From: Dirofilaria immitis
Taxonomy: Eukaryota > Nematoda > Chromadorea > Rhabditida > Onchocercidae
Reading direction: 5' to 3'
Assembly: GCA_024305405.1 (NCBI GenBank)
Contig: JAKNDB010000068.1
Coordinates: 2,350,501-2,414,500, forward strand
Length of the DNA stretch: 64,000 nucleotides
Part shown: positions 53,351-64,000 of the stretch, piece by piece
Numbering within the stretch: the first letter of the stretch is position 1
Layout of the letters: every line of letters begins with the position of its first letter
Program-made: the position numbers and the translations under genes
Notes under the pieces: generated by a model
Databases searched by the model: none
The model's input: the letters and a program-made list of their open reading frames with translations, nothing else
Told to the model about the DNA's origin: nothing

Positions 53351-53486
53351 TTTTCTATTAAATGAATTGTGTATGAGCGAATTATCGGAACTGGAAACAG
53401 TTATTTTTATCAGTAGCAAAATTAATAAACAGCATATCACTAACTTGAATATTCAGAATATTCCACATAATATTCTTGTCTCTTCT

Positions 53487-56467
53487 TTAGACTTTTTCCA
53501 TCATTCCTTTCTTCTCTTTTCCATTAATTCGATATTTAATCTCATTAGTTCGATGACTCTTATCATTTTTAATTTCATTACGTATTCCAATTTTAGCTGC
53601 TTTTGTTAATGGATATGTTCCTAATTTACATATTCCCTGAAAGAAAGAGAAAAAGAGAAAAGAAAACAAACTAAAAAAATTAAATAAATATTTTAAAATA
53701 ATAGATAGAATAATAAAACAATACCTCATAGAATAATTTTATATTAATTATATAAAATTATTATAATAAAACAATACCTTATAGAATAATTTAATATTAA
53801 TTATATAAAATTATTATAATAAAATAATACCTCATAATCATCAGATGCTAAATCAAATATCATAATACCAGCAAGATTAAATGCTTTTATATAGCTTGCT
53901 TTTGAAAACATTGTTATTGGATTTTCGAATCCCAACCATTGCCGATCATTATTACCATAAATATATGCTGATCGTGTTCTCATATCATATATATATTTAT
54001 AGTTTTTTGTTTTCGTCAAATTACATACCTTAAAAAAATTTTTCTAAAAAATAACAACAAAATGGAGATATGATTTTATTGAAGGTATCAAAGTATACGA
54101 TGATCAACTTATAATAGGATGATATCACTACTGCTCTTTTTTTTTTTTTTTTCAGATATGTATGTATCTTTTGTATAATAGATGGAATAAGTAAATTGAT
54201 AAAGAGATAAATTTTGTTTCAATGATAAGCTCTCTAATCAAATGATAAAATTGTTAACTTCCATGCTTCTAGAAATAAATGCTCTAATATTCAATAGCCA
54301 TTTTCTATACTATGATAAGATATATGGAATGATGAATCAATAAATGATACCTTAATAAATGGATAAGATGCACCAATAGCAGCATTTCCAATAGCTGGAG
54401 CATAGATGAAGTAAAAATATTTATTAAGAAGTGTATAACCACGTCCATAAGTCGGTATACCAAATATAGTTTTATTAGCCCATAAACCTCTTTTAAGCCA
54501 ATGTTTTGTCGAATGATCCTTTATTATCATTAAATTATTATTATCATTATTTTAAATTTTTCGTTTTTTTTTTTTTTTTAAAAATTTACTTTGCCTTTTT
54601 ATTTTTTCATAATTAAATTATTTAAAAATTAACCGAATTCATTTTGCCAATTATTCCAATTTCAAAACTTTTACGAAATAATGGTGCATTAAAAGCTGCA
54701 AAAGGTTCCAACTTCGAATACATATGAAAATCATAGTTCATAATTTGAACAAAATCTAAATATCTGAAAAAAAAAAACGATGATAAATTTTGAAATAAAT
54801 TTATACATTTTGTTTTTCATACAAAAATTAATCCTACAATTTTCTTCAAATAATAATCAATATTATGGTATCAAAAAAAATTAACTACTTTTAAAGATTT
54901 AGCTTATGATGATTTAGCTTATGAAATCATATCTTTAATCTTATAACTGGATCAATCATTGTTATTATATCATATCATAGTTTTTTTTTTTTGCTTACAA
55001 TAATACAAATCATTAATTTATCTTTTGATAATGGATAAATTTAAAGATAAGATAATTAAGGATTAAGATTCAAAAGCAAAAATAATTATGAAAGAATGAC
55101 TTATTGAATGGATCAACATCGTAAGCTATATCAACGATTGTAGAAGGTGCAGCAACTGCTACAGTTAATAATAGATTTGATTTAGTATGATCGAAACTTT
55201 CTCGTAGTTCCTAGAAAATAATTAAATAAATTTAATTAACTTAATTTTTTTTTTTTTAAAAAAGAAGTGATTATGATCATAGATAAAAGATTTACTTTGA
55301 TAAGAATTGAAAGACCTTTTCTGTCGGTAGATTGACCGTTTGGACCCCATACCGGAAATTCCCAATCAATATCAAAACCATTGATCTGATTTATCAGCAA
55401 ATATTCTGTTACATCTTCTACCATCTTTTTTCTTAGTTCATCATTTTTTACCTAAAAATCATCGAACCCATACTATTATCGAAAATCTTTTTTTCTTTTT
55501 TCTTTATTTTATTAAAAATTGTTCGGTATATTTGAAATGAAATTATCTACGAGAATTTTTGAAGAAAAAAAATATTCTCGATCATTTTTTTTTCTTTCAA
55601 AAATTTATTCGATTTATACTATTGATTGTGTACTATTGATTATTGATCTATAAAATAATATCAAAAAGAAAAAGAAAAAATTAAGAAAGAAATTTTAGAT
55701 AAATTAAAAACAAAAGAAAAAATATTATAAAAGTTAATTAAGATTAGATTATCAAATTCAAATTAATAGTTACGATTAGATTATCAAATTCAAATTAATA
55801 GTTACGATTAGATTATCAAATTTAAATTAATAGCTAAGATTAAATTATCAAATTCAAATTAATAAAATATAATTTTAATTAAAATAATAATATGTAAATA
55901 AAATATTGCATTTATTTTTTGTGAACGAAAAAAAATATATAAAAGAAAAAATGAAAATAATATCAAAAAAAAAAAGGCAAACTTACGATATATGACATAC
56001 GATTGTTGGCAGGTGTAAGAGTAATCAAAAGTTTAGGAGATGACTCTTGACCTTTTAACCACTCTCGCATCATCGTTACTGCAGTAATATTTGGCAAAAC
56101 GATATGATAATGTTCATCAATTGTACATGAACCGATCAAATTATAATGAGTGCAAAGATTCTCTTCGATATATTGTACAGGTGGTTTTTCTCTTCTAAAA
56201 TGTATAAATAATATATTTAAGCAAAAAATTGTTGATAAAATTTAAAATAATTTCTTATCTTTTATAAACAAAAAAGGAAATTAAACTTATCAGATAATTT
56301 TAATTATTAATAAGCTTTTATCATAATTAAATTAAGCATTAATATATTTTTATAAAATTAATAAAGAATTACTTAAAATAGCAGCTTATAATTGGTTCAG
56401 ATTTAGAGATATGAATTATCTGCAAGATATAAATGATCATTGATAGTGATAATAGTATTAGAACCAT
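53487..56467 (-). CDS. Secreted GH18 chitinase, 8 exons, about 404 aa
   Basis: Hydrolyses beta-1,4-GlcNAc bonds in chitin. Exons: 56373-56467, 55987-56194, 55296-55451, 55101-55210, 54634-54763, 54351-54518, 53831-54028, 53487-53636; all phases agree. Hydrophobic signal MVLILLSLSMIIYILQII, then SCYFKREKPPVQYIEENLCTH (usual start of the barrel), LLITLTPANNRMSYI, and the catalytic strand INGFDIDWEFPVWGP with acid Glu132. Then follow LLLTVAVAAPS, DFVQIMNYDFHM (the conserved M-Y-D strand), KTIFGIPTYGRGYTL and the closing AFNLAGIMIFDLASDDY. In DxxDxDxE the first Asp is Asn (N125), while the other residues are kept. No chitin-binding module follows; the protein ends in a lysine-rich tail of about 50 residues. 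Length suits a minimal single-domain GH18 enzyme. The ATG lies just after an ATTTCAG, consistent with spliced-leader addition. Confidence 0.92.
55740..55865. repeat. Minisatellite in chitinase intron 2, about 31-bp unit, 4 copies
   Basis: Unit 'gattagattatcaaattcaa' + 'attaatagtta', with the last copies more diverged. Lies between the exons at 55296-55451 and 55987-56194. Confidence 0.85.
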
Positions 56468-56914
56468 CTGAAATACAATATTAATTCATTAAAAAGAAAA
56501 AAATATTATATGAAATTTTTAGACATTCATTTATTGACTGAAATAAAACAACGATCAATTTATCAAGTAAAACAAATCTTTGGTTAACAGCGTTTCAAAA
56601 TTACCCATAAATTATTAGAGTAAGCTTAAAATAATAAACAACTGATAATTATTATCTTATTAAACAAAGCATATGATAAGATAAATATTGATAAAGCTAA
56701 TTGATAAACTTTGATAAAAATTTCTGTTAAAAAATAAAAAGTAGGGAGAGAGAAGTAGAAGAATTTAAAAAAATAAATCTATCCCATTGCTTATATTTTC
56801 TAGTTGCTGATGATTTTCCTGCACACTGCTACATAGATGAGAATTTAGCGCTCTTGAGCTAAAAAGCACTTTGCACGAGAATGATAAATGTTAAGCATAC
56901 CATCATATAGATTG

Positions 56915-57095
56915 GGCCGATTAGATCATTTTAGATTAAGGCATAATTTTCAGCATATTAGCATGAATCATTTTAGGCCAAGGTATGATTTTCAATATAT
57001 TAGCATGAATCATTTTAGGCCGAGGTATGATTTTCAATATATTAGCATGAATCATTTTAGGCCAAACTATAATTTTCAGCATACTAGCATGATAT
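56915..57095. repeat. Minisatellite, 42-bp unit, about 4 copies
   Basis: Unit 'gcatgaatcattttaggcca' + 'aggtatgattttcaatatatta'. Because 42 is a multiple of 3 it gives a repeating 14-residue frame (HFRPRYDFQYISMN), but nothing else suggests translation. Confidence 0.9.
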
Positions 57096-57744
57096 GATTA
57101 AAATTCTCAACATCTATAAACATAATGAAATATTAATTAATGAATTCTTTTGAATTTTGCATATCCAAATGAGCAATTTTCAAACAATCTCGGCATGCAC
57201 ATAATTATAGTTTATAATGTCGAGAATCTCGACTGCAACCAAAAAAGCGCAAATGCAATTGTTATCAAGAAATGAATCATTGATTAATACTATATCATTG
57301 CATAAATTTCATTTGTCTCCAATTTTATCATTGCTAGTTATTTGCGAAGTTTTATTTGTATAAGTTGTAATATTAATATAATCTTTTAAATGTTATTATA
57401 CATTTATGCTTATTTATTTATTTGATATTGGATAGTGTTGATAAAATCAAACTGATATTGTTGGAAAGAAAAATTGATTTTGGCTAATATTAACTAAAAC
57501 AAATGTTTAATTTAATTTTTTAGATATAATTTTTTTTATTTTATATTTTTTCCGATAAATAAATAATTGAATTAAATTAATAAATTAGTTGCTATTTGAT
57601 CTTTTTTTGTAGCATTTTTAATTTCATAAAATAAAATGTTTGTTTAACTGAATCATTTAATATAATAGTAGCATTTCTTTCATTTTTTTTTTTGCATAAC
57701 AATTTGTTGAAAATAAATTTTGAATTATTTGGGAAAAAAAATTT

Positions 57745-58111
57745 ATATTTATATAGATATTATATTACTAATAAAAGTAGTACTAATATCATGACATATA
57801 TATATTATAGTACTAATAAAAGTGGTACGAATATCATGATATATATATTATATTACTAATAAAAATGGTACTAATATCATGATATATATATAGTATACTA
57901 CTAATAAAAATACTACTAATATCATGGTATATATATGTATTATATTACTAATAAAAGTACTAATAATACCATGATATATATATAGTATATTACTAATAAA
58001 AATACTACTAATATCATGATATATATATGTATTATATTAGTAATAAAAGTAGTACTAATATCATGATATATATATATATAGTATATTACTAATAAAGTGG
58101 TACTGATATCA

Positions 58112-58165
<54 letters not shown>

Positions 58166-58180
58166 TATTACTAATAAATA
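57745..58180. repeat. Minisatellite with TA-rich unit, about 60 bp, about 7 copies, ending in a long (TA)n
   Basis: Unit 'attactaataaaagtagta' + 'ctaatatcatgatatatatat' + 'agt/gtatt'. The last copy runs into an uninterrupted TA tract (58117-58162), which is likely hypervariable. Confidence 0.9.
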
Positions 58181-58889
58181 TCATGAAGAGAAAAAAACAA
58201 ACAAACAAAGGAATAAAACATCCGAATGAAATTCATTTTCAATGCATTAATTAATTTTATAAATAATAATTATAGCAATAAAAAAATATAAGCAAAGAAA
58301 AATATTTCAATAAAAACTTATTTCATATATTTTAGGATTTATGAAATGTAATATAATAATTTGTTACATTCTAACATATACAATTTGGTTTAATAATAAG
58401 AAAAAAATAATAAAATTCTATTGCAATATAAATTACAAAGAATTATTTAGTTGTGATATAAATCAATTACAGTAATATTCATAATATCATTTAATTATGT
58501 GAGGAAAGAAAAACAAGCCTAAGGCAGAAATTAAGGATTCATTTAAAAAGTTCATTTCAATTCTTGTCTGATATGTTATGATGAAATATGATAAATTGAT
58601 AGTATAAAATTGAACTACAATTCTACTTTTACAATCACTCTAATTTTTTTCCCGATCATATCAGGAGAAATTTCACATTAATTGATTAATGTATATGAAG
58701 AAGATAAGATCATCGATATAACATATCGATTTATTTACCGAAATCAATGAATGAAAATGATAATTTAATTTCAAATAAAGCACACTTTTCATTAATTTAC
58801 AATAATTTTTAGGTCATAATATGAAGCAAACTTTTGATCATAAATTGAATGCAATCACAGAAAAGACCAAATCGATTACTACTTTTTTT

Positions 58890-58990
58890 TTAACTGTCAA
58901 GTTTTATTTATTGACAAATGATGACAAATTTCGTAAAATTTCATCGAGAACAGAACATCTTTTCTCGATGAAATTTTTTGCTATTTTGTA
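58890..58990. repeat. Short element with a stem-loop, related to sequence at 63450-63565
   Basis: Arms 'aaatttcatcgagaa' and 'ttctcgatgaaattt' (about 58936-58975) are perfect complements around a 10-base loop 'cagaacatct'. The same 'acagaacatcttttct' core, preceded by 'tgacaaattt', is found in an intron of the INPP4-type gene. Confidence 0.6.
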
Positions 58991-59087
58991 AATAAACTGG
59001 TCTAAACATATAAAAATTTTTTAAATTACTCTTTGGGACTAAAAGAAATTCAAAAGTTCTCTAAAAATTATCAAAAATTTTCGGCAA

Positions 59088-59325
59088 AAGTCATACGTTT
59101 TATACGTAAGAATGAAGCGACCTTTAAAATGTCATAGGTTTTATACGTCGGAATAAAGCGATCTTTGAAATGTCATACGTTTTATACGTAAGAATGAAGC
59201 GACCTTTAAAATGTCATAGGTTTTATACGTCGGAATAAAGCGATCTTTGAAATGTCATACGTTTTATACGTAAGAATGAAGCGACCTTTGAAATGTCATA
59301 CGTTTTATACGTAAGAATGAAGTAA
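59088..59325. repeat. Minisatellite, 41-bp unit, 6 copies, alternating variants
   Basis: Two unit types: A, 'gtcatacgttttatacgtaa' + 'gaatgaagcgacctttraaa'; B, 'gtcataggttttatacgtcg' + 'gaataaagcgatctttgaaa'. They run A-B-A-B-A-A, so the array partly expanded as an 82-bp dimer. Confidence 0.92.
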
Positions 59326-60243
59326 TCGATAAAGTGAAAATTTTAAATAATACAAAGATAAGAAAAATTCATTGCATTCTTTCTTATTGATCTACACACT
59401 TCATTTCATGTTTACTTTTTTTTTTTATACTAATTAAAATATTCTACTAATTAATCAATACTATTCTCAAACATATATATGTATATGTATATATTATGAT
59501 AGATATAATAATTGAATCCATCATATTGATGCAACAAATTACTTCTCATATATAACGTTCACGTACGTGGGAATTAATTTTACAATAAAAATACACTGAT
59601 GTAATTACACGTCAACAAAAATATACATTACAACGCTGCAATAGTCTATTCTATGTTATGACAATTTACACAGCGTACGGTATAATCATTTATTCAACAG
59701 GTATGACATTTCATTTTATTAGACAGGTATGGGTATATACATTCGACATAGTTGTTATATTGTTGTTTACCAAATTTATGATATTATATTTGAAGTAGTA
59801 ATTATTCATTTGCATAAAATTTATCAGGATTCTGAGGAATTCTACAAATTATCAGAATTCTAAAGTGATCAATGAGATTATTAGAAATTAAAATAATATG
59901 ACAGGTAGGTAAGATAATGAGATGCATAAATGGTTTTATATGTTATTTTGATGTTATTATATATCTCATGTTGCTCACACCATCAACAATGCCCTCTAGT
60001 TGACCTTTTAGCGATATATTCTTTTATAAATGATTGATACATGCATGCATTATCAAATGATCGTTGTTGTTATTCTCATATTGTAGGAATTCTTTAATTG
60101 ATTAATCAATTACATATATGTATTATACTCGTGATATATATATTTAGATAATAACTTTTTTGTTTCAAAGAAAAGAGTAAATGAAATGAGTAATATGAGA
60201 TGAATGAAATAACTGCTTTTTTTTTCGCTTAAATTAATTATAG

Positions 60244-63200
60244 ATGGAAGATGATAACGCTATTGATATCTATAGATGGATATTCTCTACTAATAACGAT
60301 AATAAATTCAGTGATCAAATGGAAATGGAAAGCAATGGAATATTGAAAAAAGTTGAGGTTAGTCTTAGATCTTAAACTATTGTTATTATTCAGAGAGCAA
60401 ATTATTTTAGTATTTTACGATTCAGTAATATTTTTGTTTTTATTTTTTTCTTTTTCCATTTCATCTGGTCAACTTTTCAATTTTTTAACCTTTGAACAAT
60501 ATAGCAATATAAGATTATTTTTTACTTTAAATTAAATTACAAACTGTTGTATTTATATAAATGGATTTGTTTTGTAATTAGTAATTCTTAAATATAATTT
60601 TAATTGCACGAAAAATATTCCTATATTGTTTTGTTTATTTTTTTTTGATTTTCATAATTAAACAATTTTGTAGCTGAAGATTCGCAGTAATATATTGGGT
60701 GTGCGTTACTGCAAGGAAGAACCTATTGAACCGATGATTATTGTGTTAGAAAAAGTGCACGTGGAAACACTTCCAGATAAGGATGGAAAATTTCCATTTA
60801 TGCTAAATCTCGATTCTGGATCAGTGGTATTCTACGCAGAAAGTGAGAAACAAAGAGAGGAATGGATGGTAAAGGTAAGAGGAATTGCTGTTGCATAAAG
60901 TTAGAAGAGAGACGATTTATTTTATAGAAAAAAGAATAAATAGAAAAACGAAGACCAATTAAGTCACTTTTTGATGGCCTAAAATTTCATATTAAATTAA
61001 CGTTTATTTCTACAGTCGGTCAGTTAATAATAATTTTCTATTGAAGAAAAAAGCTTTGTACCTATTAAAAGGAAATGATATAATACTTTATTGCAGATGT
61101 CAACTTGTTCACATAGAATGGCTCAAGCAGAGCTTGATGAAATAGCTGATAATTTTTTAACACTTGTACCGTTAGTGCTTTCACTCCTCCTGCATCTAAT
61201 TCAATGAACTCCTTTTACCTGACCAATCCTGTAAGGAAGACTTATAAGTTCTCGATATCTCAGGTATATGTTTCCATTCTACTACTTGTTGTTTTGTTGC
61301 AAATTTTCCTTAGGACGTCAGTATTCGTAAAATTCATCATCAGAAATGCATTGTATCATATGACCAATCTGGTCATTTATCTTAATAGTTTTGCTGCCAT
61401 CTCAACTAATTTCTTTCATTTCCATTTACACAAAAATTACCAAAACAATGGAAATTGTTTAGAATGTAAGTCTGCATTCTCGAAAGATCGTATGTGAAGA
61501 AGTGATGTGGGAAAGTAAGCTGTGCACAACATTACCTATTCAACTAGTTAAATTATATCTGAAGTGGTGTAATGAAATGAGCGAACAACTAAAAAGCCGT
61601 TTGTGGTGTGTACCTAACGAGTATCTGGATCCAGTTCACGATTGTCTTAGGTGAACCCTAATTTCCTTCTTTATAAAGATACTCTTGACATCTATTATGC
61701 TTCTCTATTATTTAGTTCTACGATTGCTTTCCTGCTGGATTTTATAAACCTCACATACCTCTGTTATAGGCATTTGTCCGCCAATCAAGAAATCTTTGTG
61801 GATTCTTTGGAATTCCTTGAATCCTATGCTGGACCGTCCTTTCGTTCTTCCATGGAGAAGTTCCGTGTTGCCTTCGCATCTGTGCCTACTAATTTGCATC
61901 TGCAGCAGTTTTCTATTGAGGGGCATTCTTATAATTACCTCACCGCTGGCACTGTCAGTGCCATTCCTCTTCGTTTCGCGGTAAGAATTATTTAACATTA
62001 CATGGAACTATTGAAACTATTGTTCGGATTTTAGCAATGTTTTTTTTTTTTTTTTAGCATGGTGGCTTAACAAAACAGCGTGTCTCTCTTTGCAATTCAG
62101 TGAACAATCCGAAACAAGTCGATCATATACTCGATTGCCGATTTTATCAAAGACGTCGAATTTTACAGGCTGCAAAGTGTATGATTGGTGAATTGTCAAG
62201 TAAAATCGAAACTGAATGGCATATTGCCGACTTTGGTAATGTAGACAAAACTGGTATACAATTAATGGCTGATATAAAACAAGTGCGTATTCATGATTTA
62301 AAATGAATGTAATATTACACTTTAATAGAGCTGCACAACGACTTTTCTTTTAAAAAACAATTATGTTTCATAAATTATTTCAGTATGTTATTATTTTTCA
62401 GCTCCATGAAAATCTGATTGATTTAATTGGTTCCTTCCCAATTGTATCTACATTAATCGATTTTCTCTTCCATTGGTCTCGAACTCAAAATTCTGCAACA
62501 CGATTATCTTTTGAAAAGGTTTTTTTTTGACTCTACCATATGATAGCGAATAGCAGAGTTTAAGGAACACTAATTTTTTAAATTATACTGTTCATATTAC
62601 TCTTGGTAGTGCTATAAGTTCAAAAGACTAACTCTATATTTGAACTGTGCATGTCTCAAACAGAAGAAGAATCACTCCAAAAAAAGCATCTTTTAGAAGT
62701 AACTAATGCTGTATTTTTTTATTTATTGCTAGCTATTTAAAATTTTTGTCATAGTTGAACTTTCTACTTCATTACATAGCATTAGTATTGTAAGCTTAGG
62801 TTTGATTTTAATACAGCATCATGAATTCTTCAACACTCTTCCAGGAGAAACATGCTGTACCGGATAGTTTGGATAGCCAGCTTGATACAATAGAAGCCTC
62901 TCTAATCAGTCTGAATACCAAAATGGCGGTTATCGATTCTGTGCCCAATAATGAAGTAATAATTTTTAAATAATGATAGAGTCGAGACATTTATTTCAGG
63001 GTTTTCTGGATAGTTATATTAGTGATGTTTTCTTGGTTTAATTGCTATTTTTGGATATCTCAAATCAGAATAGTTTCAGGAATCCAGAAAAGAGTACATG
63101 AAGAATGCAAGACAGACTTTTAATTCTGTTCTTGATGCATTGCTGCAGTTGACTGAAAGTCTTCTTGATGCTCAACTTTTAGGTACCTTTTAAATTATTT

Positions 63201-64000
63201 CTTAGAAGCATTTATGTTAAATATATTATATTGATATAATGAAATATTTGTGTTTACAGGTTTGGTTTTGGCGCTAAAAAATCTAGTGATTGTCAACTCT
63301 ATTTTCATATTCAACTAAGAAGTGATCTAGTTTTGTCTCAAGCAGTCACCATAGTAACAACTGGATTACTAGCCCTTTGGAGCAAGAATCAATAGAACTG
63401 CCGGATTGGTCGACTATTTCTCCGCTTGTCACTGTGAATGTTTTTTATTTTACAGAAACTGAGGCATAGAAAATGGTGACAAATTTTGCAAAAGTTCTTC
63501 GAAAACAGAACATCTTTTCTGTAGAAATGCTTTCTTTATTTCACAGAAATTGAAGCATAGATTTCTCTTTATGAGTATTTTTACTTTTGATTTTCAGGTA
63601 TTTTCCTTCCTGTCTTGCTATGGGGATGAGCGAGGCATGATGGAAGATGCAAAGGAATGTTGGGCATCGTTACACGATCGAGTTTTATTCAAATTTCTTC
63701 ATGCTACCTCATCCGTTGCATCGGTTTGTGTACCAACGGTCAGTGGCGATCGCTCAAAACTTATCGTGCAAGTGCCATTGCCACACAATGTATACCAGGT
63801 CTCTTTTTAATCAAAAAAAACCTACATTTTTGTGCATATTTTTATATACGAATTTTTATAATTTAGATAAATCGGAATTTCAAGAGGCTTATCAATAATA
63901 TATAATAATCATTCAGAATTTATCGGAACCTCTTCGATCAGGCTGTACATTTAGCGTGTATGCAGTGTTCTGGAATCTGGGCATCAACCATGAAGCCACA
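60244..64000 (+). CDS. INPP4: INPP4-type inositol polyphosphate 4-phosphatase, N-terminal part, runs off the right edge
   Basis: Family role: removes the 4-phosphate from PtdIns(3,4)P2. Exons: 60244-60357, 60674-60874, 61097-61263, 61463-61650, 61770-61980, 62058-62282, 62402-62518, 62845-62955, 63080-63182, 63260-63433, 63598-63798, 63917 onward; about 633 residues inside the window. The N-terminus is a PH-like region (NGILKK, MIIVLEKVHVETLP, FMLNLDSGSVVFYAES, KQREEWMVK), not the C2 domain of vertebrate INPP4. It then follows INPP4 closely: LVKLYLKW, LESYAGPSFRSS, ASVPTNLHLQ, HATSSVASVCVPTVSGDR, LIVQVPLPHN, EPLRSGCTFSVYAVFWNLGIN. The CX5R catalytic motif lies beyond the window. Three single-base gaps break the frame (one in 61097-61205; A-run 63276-63281; near 63373-63380), and in each exon restoring them makes the splice phases fit. 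The ATG at 60244 follows TTAATTATAG, so earlier exons are possible. Confidence 0.9.

Larger units (their letters stand above)
49729..53486. other. Intergenic, tandem repeats, no gene seen
   Basis: Upstream of the CDF gene and downstream of the chitinase. Besides the two arrays listed separately it holds short direct repeats near 50205-50290 ('agactaatagtttgattggatga') and 51235-51330 ('ttgaattatatattagctattaaa'). No exon-like sequence recognised. Confidence 0.6.
56468..60243. other. Intergenic, satellite-rich, no gene seen
   Basis: Shared upstream region of the chitinase (minus) and the INPP4-type gene (plus), which are divergently transcribed. It holds three unrelated minisatellites (listed separately) and a stem-loop-forming element at 58890-58990. 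No exon recognised. Confidence 0.6.

Noticed and set aside
56888..57097. 69-codon open frame with 14-residue repeats
   Set aside because: Follows from a 42-bp minisatellite; no start context, flanking exon or family support.
61462..61497. CKSAFSKDR-like text resembling the INPP4 catalytic CKSxKDR motif
   Set aside because: It is in the wrong frame of the exon 61463-61650 and at the wrong place in the protein. The true frame there reads NVSLHSRKIVCEEV and matches INPP4 well before the phosphatase domain.

Overview
This is a eukaryotic, very AT-rich window, almost certainly from a nematode. Coding exons are short, introns mostly end in TTTCAG or TTTTAG, one gene is a sperm-specific small major-sperm-protein paralogue, and another is a nematode-style astacin (signal peptide, RRRR propeptide site, astacin, EGF, CUB). 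The very high AT content and wide, repeat-filled gaps fit a clade III spirurid or filarioid-like worm, but that placement is inference.

Layout. 0.46-0.75 kb, minus: one exon of an AMP-binding (adenylate-forming) enzyme that runs off the left edge. 0.75-7.7 kb: no confident gene, several diverged minisatellites and a 28-nt perfect palindrome. 7.75-10.9 kb, minus: DHHC palmitoyltransferase of the ZDHHC5/8 type (8 exons). 10.9-18.1 kb: satellites and microsatellites, with one weak candidate exon at 16.7 kb. 18.1-27.2 kb, plus: astacin metalloprotease (9 exons, 4.1-kb first intron). 28.7-30.2 kb, minus: unrecognised multi-pass membrane protein. 32.5-33.2 kb, plus: MSP-domain sperm protein. 33.7-35.7 kb, plus: decayed coiled-coil coding remnant. 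36.8-38.7 kb, minus: 7-exon, about 201-aa coiled-coil protein of unknown function. 39.2-45.0 kb: a large, nearly identical inverted duplication carrying tRNA-Gly-like sequences and flanking or enclosing a small plus-strand membrane-protein gene. 46.0-49.7 kb, minus: Mn-type cation diffusion facilitator, about 428 aa. 51.6-53.3 kb: minisatellites, including a nested two-unit array. 53.5-56.5 kb, minus: secreted GH18 chitinase, about 404 aa. 56.9-59.3 kb: three unrelated minisatellites. 60.2 kb to the right edge, plus: INPP4-type inositol polyphosphate 4-phosphatase with an N-terminal PH-like region; the catalytic domain lies beyond the window.

The genes do not form one pathway. The astacin and chitinase are both secreted enzymes suited to cuticle or eggshell remodelling, and the MSP protein points to sperm. 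The observation that affects the annotation most is a set of single-base deletions, most in or beside homopolymers, in otherwise well conserved exons (astacin, coiled-coil gene, INPP4 three times, one tRNA-like copy). Splice phase independently confirms the main ones. This pattern is better explained by base-calling error in the assembly than by five pseudogenes. The most unusual structure is the inverted duplication at 39.2-45.0 kb, whose right arm carries a 1.2-kb insert with a coding exon missing from the left arm. A third, old copy of the same element lies at 35.9-36.4 kb.
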